Shown here piece by piece: positions 1 through 12,000 of a stretch of 64,000 nucleotides of DNA. The notes under the pieces were generated by a model, which did no database searches, was not told the DNA's origin, and saw nothing but the letters and a program-made list of their open reading frames with translations. The translations under genes and the position numbers were made by a program. The stretch is taken from assembly GCA_034509425.1 (NCBI GenBank), contig JAVTVJ010000962.1, positions 124,001-188,000 on the forward strand, read 5' to 3'. Source of the stretch: Eopsaltria australis. Its lineage: Eukaryota; Chordata; Aves; Passeriformes; Petroicidae. The stretch's first letter is position 1. Each line of letters opens with the position of its first letter.

Positions 1-439
1 GGTGTACGATAAATGGCTAAACAGGAGGTAAGTTTCTGAGTGGCAGAATATCACCAGAAAATTTGCCTCTGACAGATTGAAATTCAGGTATTGGGAAAGC
101 ACAGGAAAAAAAAAAGGCATTCACTTCAGCTGTCCCAGTTTTTTTACTGATTTTTAACTGCTGTTAAAAATAGGATTTCTAGTGCAGGTTCCTATTCTTA
201 GGGTGATTCAGAACTACCCTAAGCAAGAATTTTTGCTATATATTATAAAAATGTTGTATTGATTATCAATAAGCAAAGATTGAATAATGCTGCAGAATTT
301 TAAAGTTTTAGAGGTAGTCGTAGATAGTTTGCTCAGTGCCCTCAGAAACTGGTCTCATTTCCATAGAACAAGATGTAGTAGTAGTGGAATATAGTGCAAA
401 TGAACCCTAAGTTATTGAAGTCTCACAACCAGAATATTT

Positions 440-463
440 AAAAAAAAAAAAAAAAAAAAAAAA
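440..463 (+). repeat. Poly(A) tract (A24)
   Basis: A run of 24 A residues in non-coding DNA. No retrocopy body was recognised immediately upstream, so it is listed as simple low-complexity sequence. Confidence 0.95.
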
Positions 464-1298
464 GTGGAGAATGGAAGACTAGGCTTTTACATTGAAACTG
501 GAAACATGTCTTTAGGCTGAACTGTTAGGCCTGAGAATAAAAACTGATATTCACCCCAAGACAGTATAAAATACTGCAGTGATCCATTTGTTTGTTGGTT
601 TAAGGTTTTTTTAGGAACAGAAAGGTTTGTAAAATCTCAGTTCTAAAATGAAAAGTCCTTCATTTTGGTTTGATGACAGAATCTGGTGAATGTGCCTCTT
701 TGGGGCATTTACCAAACTGATGCCAGAGGATCTTTGCATTTAAATGTTCTTCATATGCTGTTATTTTAGCCTCTGCAGTTATGACTTTGCATCAGTTTTG
801 TTTGGTAACACTATTTATTTGCTGTTTAGAATCTGCTTAGAAGCGTTGGAATACAGACGTGTAGTACTGTCATCTCCACTCCATGAGAGGAGTGTCCATA
901 CGCCTTAATGTCTGCACAGAGTTGCACTGTACCATTGCCACCCTGATATCTAAATCATGACTGCTTCTCTTCTTCAGCTGGATGAATTGCACAGCTTTTC
1001 TATTGGTAAAAGTAACTTACAGGATGGTTCCTTTCTTGTCATCTGAAATTTGCTGTGCTGCAAGAAGTGGCTTGGGCAGCTGCTTTTGTAGGGTGAGTGT
1101 TCCTGAATGAAAGTGTGTACACCCTTCTACTGTGTTTTTGGGGTGATGGTGTCAATGTTTCCTTTCCTAATGCATCATAGAAGTGAAAATAAGTGAAGGG
1201 TTATGTGTTCTTAAAAAAAGTGGTAACTGCTAAACATGGACGTTTAAATTTGATAGCCTCATACAGAATAACAGATAATGCAGATAGATTTGATTTTA

Positions 1299-1538
1299 GG
1301 AGGATAGATTTAGATGAGATGTTAGGAAGAAATTAAGGGTGGTAAGGCACTGGCACAGGTTGGCCAGAGAGATTGTGGACTTCCCATCCGTGGCACTGTT
1401 CAAGGCCAGGTTGGATGAGTCTGTGGGCAGCCTCACCCATTGGAAGGTGTCCCTGCCCATGGCGGGGGGTGTGTGTGTGTGTGTAATGAAATGAGCTTTT
1501 AAGGTCCCTTCCGACCCAAACCATTCTGTGATTCTGTT
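1299..1538 (+). mobile_element. CR1 LINE 3' fragment interrupted by a GT microsatellite
   Basis: The segment reads like the 3' end of an avian CR1: 'ttaggaagaaat', 'ggcactgttcaaggcc', 'aaggtcccttccgaccc', and a terminal 'attctgtgattctg' like the CR1 3' octamer repeats. A (GT)n run at about 1468-1484 sits inside it, where CR1 copies normally read 'gggttggaatgag'. The minus-strand open frames over this segment are by-products of the repeat. Confidence 0.9.
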
Positions 1539-4500
1539 TATGTATTTGTTTAAACCAGACTTTAAGTGTTGTTGTTCTGGGTTTGAAACATTTAAGGATA
1601 CTTGGGTCACTTCAACATTATGTGCCTCTCTGTAGTGCTGTGTTGCCTCATGGGTACTTAGTATGGCCATACAGTTTTTGTGGTACAAATTGGATAGATT
1701 AGATTTCTTGCCCAGCATTATGCAGATTTTAGAAATACATTCTGAGGTTTGTCCAGAAGCAAGGCTTATGGAGGATTGTCTTTTAACCTGATCTGTGTGC
1801 CCTTCCTCCCTCCATGGAATGTGAATGAAAGTAAGTTAATTATAATGCCCTCTGTCATTTGTAACTAGTCTTTCTTTACCATAATCATGAAGATCATGAA
1901 ATGTGTGAATTCAGAAATATTCAAAGTGATGCTTATTTCTAATGGGAAGCAACACAGTTACTTGTAAAATAGGAGAAAATAAGTTTTTGAGTTGCAACTT
2001 ATTTTGCATGTATTGTTAAATGATGAGTTTATCCTGTTGGATAGTCAAAATAGATGCATTGTTTGAAATGTCATTTTATCCTAAGTCTATTTAAAATGGC
2101 CTCTACTTATTACTAAGGAGTAGAATGGCAACTGATTCCCTTCTCTGTTTTTGCCAGGCCAGTCATGACTCAGTTATACCAAACTTAAGAGTTGGATCTG
2201 CTTTTGAAGTGGCTTTTAGTAAGTCACTTTATATGGGTAAAGAATGTTAAAACATATTTATGGAATTTTGATACATACGTGATTTTACAAATGTTTTCAC
2301 TGCTGAGGATTCTGATGCATTAAACAGTGAGTTGTCGTATCACTGAATATGGGTGATGTGAGTTAGGGGAAGGCTATAAAGCCCATTTAGGATGTAATGC
2401 AGGAACGTACAGTCTGCCTCACGGTATAACTGGCGCTAACATATTAAGTGTATTGGTGCATAGAAGTGTCTTTGTATGATACCTTTGAAACACAAGCCAA
2501 TCTTGCTGTTGAGTCACAAAAAAAGGTTTTATTGTGGTGGTTGATTCAGTAAAAGAAGTTTTGTTGTGGCGGCTTTTTTTCTTAGAGAATTTTACATAAA
2601 GTACTTAGAGTAAATTACCGGAAGTGGCATAATTACAGTGACATTCTGTAAGATTTGCAATGTGTAGCAGTTAACTTGGCTTTTATGGTTTGTACAATAT
2701 TTGAGACAAGTAAAGTGGATCTCATTAATTATATTGGCACTTTGAGTTTAAAAATCTCACTGTGTATGGCATCATAGCATAGTAGACTGTGTGTTAGAAG
2801 GCCTGAGACCAGGCCTTGTCGCCAGAGCAGGGAGCATCAGCAGGGAGCATCACTGGGAGCCTCTGGTGTCCATAGTTTGTAAGGAACTGCACCCATTCCT
2901 GTGGGTACCTCACTTCCTTCTCACCTGAGGTTTGGTGGGTGCGCTTGCTTTTTTTGTGGTTTTTTTTGTCACACCACTGGTTTTAAATCCACTCCTCCCT
3001 GGTTCCGTGGCCCTTGTGGAAGGTGTAGAACCCACAGGTACTGCTTGACCTGCTGAGTCATCTCTGAGCTAGCACCCATGCTCTGCGTTTACCTTCTGAG
3101 CATCATCTTTTTGGACACTGCATTTTGCATTTGTGTTGTGCTGGACTGTGTGTTCTGAGAGACTCTGGTGTGCTTCCCTTCATCAGCTGCAAGATTTCTG
3201 TCATCAGAGCATTGACACAAGAACTAGTGGCAGACTGACAATATTACAGTATGATACAATTAAATACCTTTCTGTAAGGCAAGAGAACACAACATTGTGG
3301 GACTCTTCTATAGTTTGGGTTCATAAAGTTGTTGCAAATTTCACTTGGTCATTGAGAAAGACTGAAGCATATTTTTACCCAACTTCTTTTTCGCTTGTGT
3401 TAGAGGTAATAATTGAAGTAATGAAACAGTACATGGGAGTGTAGAAGTTAAACTGGAATTTGGAGATGAGTTAGTCTAGTGTTTACATGTCTTCAAAACA
3501 CAATAGTATTCACACATCCCAGCTAACACTGATAGGATACTGGATCCATGATACTATCCCATGAAGGGAATTACTGATTTATACCTGTTTAAAGTAAGAA
3601 GGGGATTTTTCTTCTGCATTAGGGTACATTTCAGTGAAGATTTTGAGCATAGAATAGGTAGGTGATTGACTGTAAAGAAATTTCAGCTTGATATATTTGA
3701 AAACTATTTGATTGTTGTTTCCTTTAGTAAACCTTTATTTTTTTAGTGTTTCTATTTTTATTAAACATTAGTAATTTTTTTCCTAAAAAGATAACATTTT
3801 TCTTTTGGCAAGCTTCACATACTTCCCTACTTCGTTCCTTTTTACTGAGAGGTTACTTTCTGTTTTCATTGGGTTCAGTTGCATTATTGATTATTATTCA
3901 CTATGGGAAATTCTGGAAAAATAGCTGGAGTTTTGGGGAAAGCATTGAGAGGAACTGACATAAATCACTACACCTGGAAAATTTTAAAAAGTCACTTTTT
4001 TCCTAGATTACTTAATGGTTTTTCTCTTTTACAAATATGAGAGATTAAGAAACAGTCACGAAAATTCGTAACTATTGACTGACAAAATAACTCCAATGGA
4101 ACAAATGTCTCGCTTATACTCGAGGTTAAAAAGAATATGGATCCGCTGTAACTGGTATGGACTTTTTAGTCACAGAATGCATTAGGTCTACAGTGTAATT
4201 ATTGCTGATCCTGTCTAATGACTGTTTTGGGGATTATCTCTTTTGGAGTTAGCCATCTGCTGTGGTTAGAGTAATTAACTAAACATAATGAAGGGTTGAC
4301 TTAGTTTGAAATCAAAAGTATATATGTCTCTAGGAGAAGAATATAATTTCTTCCATTAACAATAATTCAGAAATACCACTATTCCAGTTCTCTATTAAAG
4401 ATGTTAAACAAACAGCTAAATTAAAGTTTGAAAAAGCACCCTCCCAAAAACACTTCCCAGACCCCCGCAGACTGAAATATGAGGAGCAGGGTGGGGGTGA

Positions 4501-4729
4501 GAAAGAGAGGGGAGGCTTAAAAGGGCAGCTTATTACTGTTCTCCCAGTTCTTATTTGATCAAACAGATGGCTTATGTTGGTTAAAAGTTTAAGTGTAGCT
4601 ATATTTACTTTTCTGTATTAAAAAACTATTGATTTGCCAAGGATGTCTTCTAATTTATGACTCAAACATGGATTGCTCTTAGGTGGTTCTTAACTATGCT
4701 TATTTATGAAGTACTTCAGATACTCACAT

Positions 4730-6057
4730 CTGAGGAACTCCAGGCCTGTCAGCCTGATCTCAGTGCCCAGGAAGGTTATGGAACAGATCACCTTGGGTGT
4801 GGTCACACAGCACACACAGGACAGCCAGGGGAGCAGGCCCAGCCATCAGGAGTTTGGAAAGGCATGTCGTGTCTGACCAACCTGATCTCCTTTTATGACC
4901 AGGTGACCTGCCTAGTGAATTAGGGGAAGGCTGTGAATGTGTCTGCCTGGACTTCAGCAAAGCCTTTGTTACTGTCTCCCACAATATTGTCCTGGAGAAA
5001 CAGGCAGCCCATGGCTTGGACAGGTGCCCTCTTTGATGGGTTAAGAACTGGCTACATGGCCAGGCCCAGAGGGTGATGGTGAATGGAATTACTTCCAGCT
5101 TGGGGTGGTCACCAGTGGCTCAGCAGTGGCCCAGGGCTCAGCACTGAGGCCAGTCCTGCTCAGTATCTTTATCAGTGATCAGGATGAGGGGATTGAGGGC
5201 ACTCTCAGTAAATTTGCAGATGACGCCAATTTGGGTGGGATTGTTGATCTGCTTTGCAGGTAGGAAGGTTAGGAAGGCTGTGCAGAGGGGTCTGGATAGG
5301 CTGGATTTGTGGTCCAAGGACAACTAACTGAGGTTCAAAAAGGTGGAGTGCTGGGTCCTGTATTTGGGTCTCAGCAATCCCCTGCAGTACTTCAGGATAG
5401 AGGTAGAGTGATTGGTACACTGGAAAATGCCCTGGGGATGCTGGTGAAAGTGGTGCTACATGAGCCCAAGTGTGCCCAGGTGGGCAGGATGGCCAAGGGC
5501 ACCTGGCTTTTATCAGCCCCAGCAGGACCTGGGCAATGACAAATAGTTGGCACTGCTGAGGCAACTTGGCTGCTGTGCCCAGTTCTGGGTGCCTCACAAA
5601 AAGGAAGACACTGAGGGGCTGGAGCAAGTCCAGGGTCTGAGACAGAGCTGGAGAAGAGGCTGGAGCACCAGGAGCAGCTGAGGGAGGCCTCAGCCTGGAG
5701 AAAAGGGCTCCTGGGGACCTCTCTCTACAGCTCCCTGATGGGAGGGTGGAGCTGCCGGGTGGGGGTCGGGCTCTGCTCCCAGGGAACAGGGACAGGATAA
5801 GAGGGAATGGCCTCAGGTTGTGCCAGGGGAGGGTCTACTTGGACATCAGAGGAATTTTTTCATGGAAAGGATGGTCAGGCACTGGAAGGGGGTATCCCAG
5901 GGAGGTGGTGGAGTCCCCATCCCTAGAGGTCTTCCAGGCGTGACTGGATGTGGCACTCAGTGGTCTGAGTGACACGTTGGGAATCGGGCCCAGGTTGGAC
6001 TCAATGATCTTGAAGGTCTTTTCCACCTCTTTAGGTTGGGTTCTGTGATTCAATGAT
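4730..6057 (+). mobile_element. CR1 LINE, 5'-truncated, with decayed reverse-transcriptase region
   Basis: About 1.3 kb of CR1. The first half matches the reverse-transcriptase part of CR1 ORF2: translated pieces include LISFYDQVTCLV, CLDFSKAF and [10 protein letters not shown], where FADD at 5213-5224 is the catalytic box. The second half is the typical CR1 3' region (grouped Glu-Gly-Trp-rich frames, 'ctggagaaaagggctc', 'caatgatcttgaaggtc'), ending with 'ttctgtgattcaatgat'. Stops and frameshifts break the reading frame, so the copy is dead. Its orientation is the same as the gene. Confidence 0.95.
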
Positions 6058-7852
6058 AAAGACTAACTTTAGTGTTTTATTACACACAGCATTACAGTTT
6101 CTTTTTTTTAGAAATTTGAGTGTTCTGGATGTTTTTGTGAGGGAACGCAAGTTAGGAAGTTTCAATCCTGACTTTCAAATTGAGTATGTTAAAGTTTAGA
6201 AGTACCTTTCCTTTTTCAAGGAAATACTGTAATAATACCATTTTGATTTGTTTCTAATTTTCCTTATGCTCTCTGTAAATATAGTGACTTTGCTGTAGCC
6301 ATAATTAAAACAGTACCAAAATATAACAAATTGTAATTTGTACAAGGAATGCTTGTTGGAGTCAAGTAAGTTCAGTCACTCATAGTGACTAAAAAAGTAC
6401 TTTGTCATAATAATTTGTGTCTATTGATGTCCGTATACTAAACATAGTAAAGCTTTTTACTATGTGTTTGCAAATGCTGTGGATGTAAGTCTGTAGATGC
6501 AAACTAAAACCATTGTCCCTTATGAATGAGATTTTTATTAATTATTATCCTTCGGAATAGTTGTAAAATTTAATGTATATATATATGTAATAAACACTAT
6601 ATACAGTATTTTCCAGTGACCTACCTCCACTGATTAGCACATCAGATTGATTATAGTCACAGATTACTAAAAATGAATGAGGTATTCTTTAACTGTGGAT
6701 GAAAAATGTTTAACTGGAGAGAAGTATGTATTTAGGAGTCCTGAATGAAAAAATAAAAATGTTTAATGCTATTTTCCTTCATAAATTTTCTGAGGGAAGT
6801 AGTTTTGGTATTTCTACTATTGTTCTGAAGGAAAATGTCATACTCCTGATATTCAGTATAGTAGTAGATACCTTTTTTGTCACCATATCAGTGTAAGTAG
6901 CTGATTTTTATGTGTTTGCAGAAAAAAATAGGTTTTTTTCTGCATCTGTGAAAACGATTTGTGATAAATTGGGCTGTAAAGAATAAAAGCAATGAAATCT
7001 GTAGGTGCTGTTAGGGTGGAGCAGCTGTTTGCAGTTGCTACAAAGGGTAGGCAGTTCTGTGTGACAGACTGTACCTCCTGTGTTAGTAGTTTTCGCTTTC
7101 CCAAAGGTAGTATGCTTTGTTCTGCTAGCTTTGCAAAGCCTGGAGACTTTCCCCATGCATAGAAATTGCAATGTATAAAAACTGTTATTGACAAGGAATG
7201 AACAATTTAGTTAAAATAGGTGCAATGTATCTTCACAGTATCTTGTGTTTCTCCACTGATTTTTTGTATTTGCTGTGGCTTTTAAAGTTTCATTTTTACT
7301 GGCTGAAACAAACCGAGGATCTACTTTCTGGAGAAGCAGATACCAGGTTTTATTCTGTCTTTCCAAGTGTGCATTTGGGAAGTCACTTTTTAATACAGCT
7401 TTGGATCAGAAGTGTTGTTTAACATATCAGTTTTCTAACTTGTTTGCAATAGAACTTGGAAAAGTTTACAATATAATTTCTTGTGTACTTGGAGTTCTGC
7501 TTTACAGGTACTGGGAGTGAGGTTTAATAGCAGTTGTTTGATTTAGGTTCAGTACTTATCCCCGTCAGATTCCAGGGGTAAATCTGAGAAAGGCTGTTGC
7601 CTCTGTGAGGGAGACTCCATGACAGGAACAGGTTTCTTGGAAGTTTCCTAGTTAAGGGTTCAATGTGCTTCATCTCATGGCATTTTTAATAGTACAGGGA
7701 CTTTGAAATTTTTTCCCTACCTTATTTATACTGTGATCCTGACTCACCATCAACTACTGCTCTGGAAGATTGAGTCAGACAGCCTGTTGGTGCTGCACTG
7801 TGCAAAGACATTGTTGGCTCGGCTGCGCTTCTTAAGTATTTGACAAACTACT

Positions 7853-7970
7853 TCACAGAATATGCTGAGTTGGAAGGGACCCACAAAGATCACTGAGTCT
7901 GACTCCCAGCCCTGCATGAGACCATCCCCAAGAGTCACACCATGTGCCTGAGAGTATTGTCCAAATACTT
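7853..7970 (-). mobile_element. CR1 LINE 3' end fragment, antisense
   Basis: 'cacagaatatgctgagttgg' followed by 'aagggacccacaaagatcac' is the reverse complement of the CR1 3' end. The fragment is only about 120 bp and is truncated, as most avian CR1 copies are. Confidence 0.85.
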
Positions 7971-8858
7971 CGTCTTGTGTTTTTAATAATAATATTACTG
8001 TCTGTTTTTCTTAAAATACCCATGCTTGTTCAGTGAAAAAAGTCTGGTGACTTTTGATTTAGACAATTAATGGCACCGATAAAAATGTCTTATTTTGTAT
8101 GAAAAGCTTACCAGGAAACAACAACACCACCACCAAAAACCCCTAGCAACTTACAGGAGTTCTTGTATGTATACTATCTCACCATAATTGCTGGGTCTTT
8201 CCTTAAATTAAGAGTCTAGATATGGATGTTTTGGCATGCACTACAGATCCTTTAAAGTTGTCTCTCAGGGAGCAGCAAAGAGCAGGGCTGCTCTGCAAGG
8301 AGGGATAAACTGGCAGTTGAGGATTACTCAGGCAGGGCTTTTCCAAACTCTGACACAGTCCTGCGCAGTCTGAACAGTGCTGGTCCCAGGGTTGGTCAGA
8401 ATATGGAATCTTTCAGGCCCAGCATCCATCCAGTTGTCTGATGAGAAGTAGCAGAAGATGGGAGTTGATGCTGTCCTAGAGGGAAGCTAGAATGTGTGGT
8501 GTAGCCAAGAGGCAGGGACACAGGCAGGCTGCAAGAGCCATGGGCTGGCTCTGACAAGGGCTGAGGGCTCCAGCCTGAGCTGAAATGGAGCTCCTGAGCA
8601 CAGGGTGTCATAGAGGCATTAAAGTTGAAATGGGGTGTAACTCTGAACAGCAGTACCAAATTCCCATAGTGCTGCAGCTCTGCTGAGTTCCCTGATGGAT
8701 GGATGCTATTAATGGGATGTACCTCTCATGTGAAGGTCTCACAGGAACCTCTTGAGAATTTAGTGTAGATTCTGAGACAGTCAGCACAGACAGTCCTGTA
8801 GTGCCTTGTGGTTTCTTTTGCTGCCATAGAAGACAGACATTTCTCTTCTCTCTTCCAG

Positions 8859-9014
8859 ATATGGACTCTGGAGAGCGGTTGACGTCATCATCAATCTCTT
8901 CTAGTGCAGCTGCTTCCACTCCTGCGTCTTCGACACCGTTGGTAGATCCAGAAGCATCGAAAGGTGGCCTTTCTGCCGGAGCCGCCACTCTGAGCTCCAC
9001 AATCAACACATGTG
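8859..9014 (+). CDS. BAZ2B: BAZ2B coding exon 1 (start codon, residues 1-51)
   Basis: The acceptor is 'ctcttctctcttccag' and the donor is G|gtaaaa. Translation starts at 8861, two bases into the exon, with MDSGERLTSS; human BAZ2B starts MESGERL. The sequence is Ser/Thr/Ala-rich and ends STINTC, leaving 1 nt (phase 1). An in-frame ATG at 8801 lies in the upstream intron, so it is not used if this acceptor is used. Confidence 0.92.
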
Positions 9015-12000
9015 GTAAAAATGACTCAAGTCTATATTGCAATGTAATTTTAGTGTTTGCCAGCACTTGGAATTATTATTACAAGTCAAATGTAATAAGG
9101 TTGCACAGATGCATCCAAGAAAAATGTTTGAGGTTTTTTGGTTTTGTCAAGTGACATTCATTTGCTGTGAATACATTTTACATAGCACTTATTGAAGGAA
9201 TGAAATTAATTAAAATTTGCCTATTTAAAATGTGGGGAAAAAATTCAGTTTGCAAGGCTGTCTTGAATGTGAAGATCAAATAAATGGTTCATCTAGCAAA
9301 CTCTGTGCTGCTTTCAGATTAAGTTGTCATACTCAGCTTCTTGAGCATACATCACGTTCTCAGCATTTAAGCCTAGCCCATTCCGTAGCTTTACATTTGG
9401 AGGAATAGTTTCTTCTAATGGAGCTTGAAATTGAAAAGATTAATTTCACAATTTCACAGTCTTGGATAATCTTGACTAGAGTGAAATATCTTACCTTGAA
9501 TCAGACATATATATGGAAGATTCCTCCATGCAAGAATCTAATTTTTGTGAATGAAACGTATATTTCAGATGACTGATGCATAAGTCATCCACAGAACAAG
9601 AAACGGTAGACTCTTCCCTGCTGTTTCTCACAACTTTTGGAAAACAGATCTTTTTTTGGAGAGCATTGTTTCTGTTAGCCTGATTCTTATATGGTAAATA
9701 GGAAGTTTTTTCAGCTTAAAGGCATGGTAATCCCCTGTTTTCAGAAAAAACTCTGTTCTTGCAGCAGAGTGAGCAAAAGTATATTTTCCAAACTGAAAAA
9801 CTCTACAGCCCTGATAGTTCATAACGAGTAGATTCCAAGTCGCCAACTCCATCCTGCATTTGTTCATTTGCACCTGCCCCAAGAAGCTGAAACCAGAATG
9901 TCTGCAGACCTAGAGTTATGTCTCAACTATTTATTTTGATTTTTCTAAAATCAGCCAGAAAATTCTTCACTAAAACTCTTCTGGAATAAGTAACAAAATG
10001 TTTCATTTTTCAGTACCCCACTAAAAATTCATCTTCAAAATAATTTTTTGTCTGTATTCATTAGCCCATACCACTTGAAATGGTTTTCTGTGGTGGTTCC
10101 TAGAATATAGGAGGAGTTAATTTCCATGGCTATGAAAGTAGTGTCCTAACCTGAGGACTTCTGTGACTCATTTACCTCTCCTTGCTGTTTTTGTTGTGTA
10201 CATATTCCATAGTGTAATTCTCTATCTCCCATTAACATTCTGTACATTTATAGGATATGTATTTGGTCTGTCAAAATACAGTAAGACTGAAGCAGATGAA
10301 CAATGTAATAAAGATACTAAACTGTCAATTTTGTTCTTCATTAGAAAACACAGGTGGTTCTTTACCAAAGGCCTTTTAAAAATTCTGTTCTCATCTTTTA
10401 TTAAAAATAAAAGTTTCATTTCTCCCTGATAGCTAAAAGTTAAAAAGACTGATAGTAATTACCAGCATTGTTTGGTTTTTTGTTGGGTTTGGTTTTTTTG
10501 GTGGTTTCTTTTGTTTGTTTGTTTGTTTGTTTGTTTGTTTTTTTGATGGTCAGATTGTTTGCCTGGCTGCATCTGATGTTTAAGAACATACATAATTTTT
10601 CAAGGACACTTTGTCTTTCTAAAGCCAACCTGGAATATAGTTTACTATCAGTACTGTCCCATCAGTTTTATTTATGAGTATGTCTGTCTCTCTGCTGACA
10701 CAGTGCACTGTGGTTACTGTTGTATCCACTCTGAAAAGGTTCCACAGAAGTGTTTATGCTGCAAGCCAGCTGAAGAATGTTTTCCCTTGAATGACCTATG
10801 GCATGGCCAAGATATACTATATACTAGCAAGTTCTAAACTGAGGTGTTCTTCACTCCTGTGATATTAAAAAAAACCCAACAATGTCTGTCAAACAGATAA
10901 TTGAATTATCTTCAAATTTAAAAATGCATTTTTCTAGTATCTAATAAAATAATTTTTTAAGAATGAGTAATTATTCTTACTAAGAGAAGGTAATATATGT
11001 CAATGCATGCATGAGCTTAGAGAGGTTCTTTTTAGCCCAGTCCATATCTTTATTTTCTTTGCAGCAATCAATAGTCTATTAAGTAGTCTCTGCAATAAAC
11101 TTGATTGCATACTCTGTCAGGTGCCCATGATACACATGGTGGGTTAGGACTGGGAGACTTTATGCTTTGCCAGGGAGATTAAAATGCAAGTAAATTACTT
11201 CGGCATATTCCCAGGTCAAAAAGACAAAGCACCTGTGTGAAATCACTCTGGAATATATCACATACTGTTAGTTTAATTGGTTAATTTGCTCTAGTTCCTG
11301 GATAATTAAAGTATTCTAATCAAGTAAACAGGTATTTTATTTGCTTTCTTCTTATTTACCCATTGCTGAAAGTAAGAAGGTGCATTGGAAAAGTAAATTG
11401 CCTCTGGAAAGAGGTTCACATTTGCCCTCATGAGAACTTTAGTAACTTTGTAAGAATATAAATCAATAGCTTTTTCTCTAAATAAAACTGTAATTCAGTG
11501 TTTTGTCTTTATGAAAGGCAATAATACCTAGTGTGTGAAACCATTCTAAGCTGAACGATGGAGTTGTGTTGTTTTGATGTTATCAGATCTGGAAGGTTCT
11601 TAATTTTTAATTTTCAGTAAAGGGAAGTTCATTAACTTTTTATTAAATAACAACACAAAACAAACAAAACCCTACCAATTTTTTTTCTCAAACCAGAGGC
11701 TGTTTTTGTTGAAACAAAAATCTTCAGTCTTTTTGGAGTTCCCTATTTCTCCTTAATGAGATAGAGAACAATTTTACAATTGTGTACATAAATGCACAAA
11801 GTCATTCTTTGTTACTAAGAGACTGGCATTGTTGCCCTTTGGAATAATGCTTTCAATCATTTATCTGTGGAGTGGTTAGTAGAATTTCAAAAACTGTCCT
11901 CAAAAATATTTAGCCTATTTGAAATTAAGCCAAGAATGTTAAGGAGTGAGATTTAATATGAAATTCAACTATGTGGAGCATGTTTAAGGTAAGTTAGTAA

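Larger units (their letters stand above)
1..8858 (+). other. Non-coding 5' region, probable intron upstream of the first coding exon
   Basis: No exon of BAZ2B or of another gene was recognised. The stretch is AT-rich and holds an A-tract and three CR1 fragments, listed separately. Because the coding exon at 8859 opens with an acceptor site only 2 nt before the ATG, at least one untranslated exon and the promoter must lie upstream, either left of the window or unrecognised here. Open frames such as 3133-3444 and 7198-7422 have no recognisable protein content. Confidence 0.7.

Noticed and set aside
5205..5627. 140-codon minus-strand frame
   Set aside because: It is antisense to the CR1 element; the real coding remnant is the reverse-transcriptase frame on the + strand.
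8801..8863. Upstream in-frame ATG as the true start of BAZ2B
   Set aside because: It lies before a strong acceptor ('ctcttctctcttccag'), and human BAZ2B begins at the later Met (MESGERL).
8608..9066. 152-codon minus-strand frame
   Set aside because: It is the shadow of coding exon 1 and its flanks on the other strand; no protein similarity and no matching splice structure.
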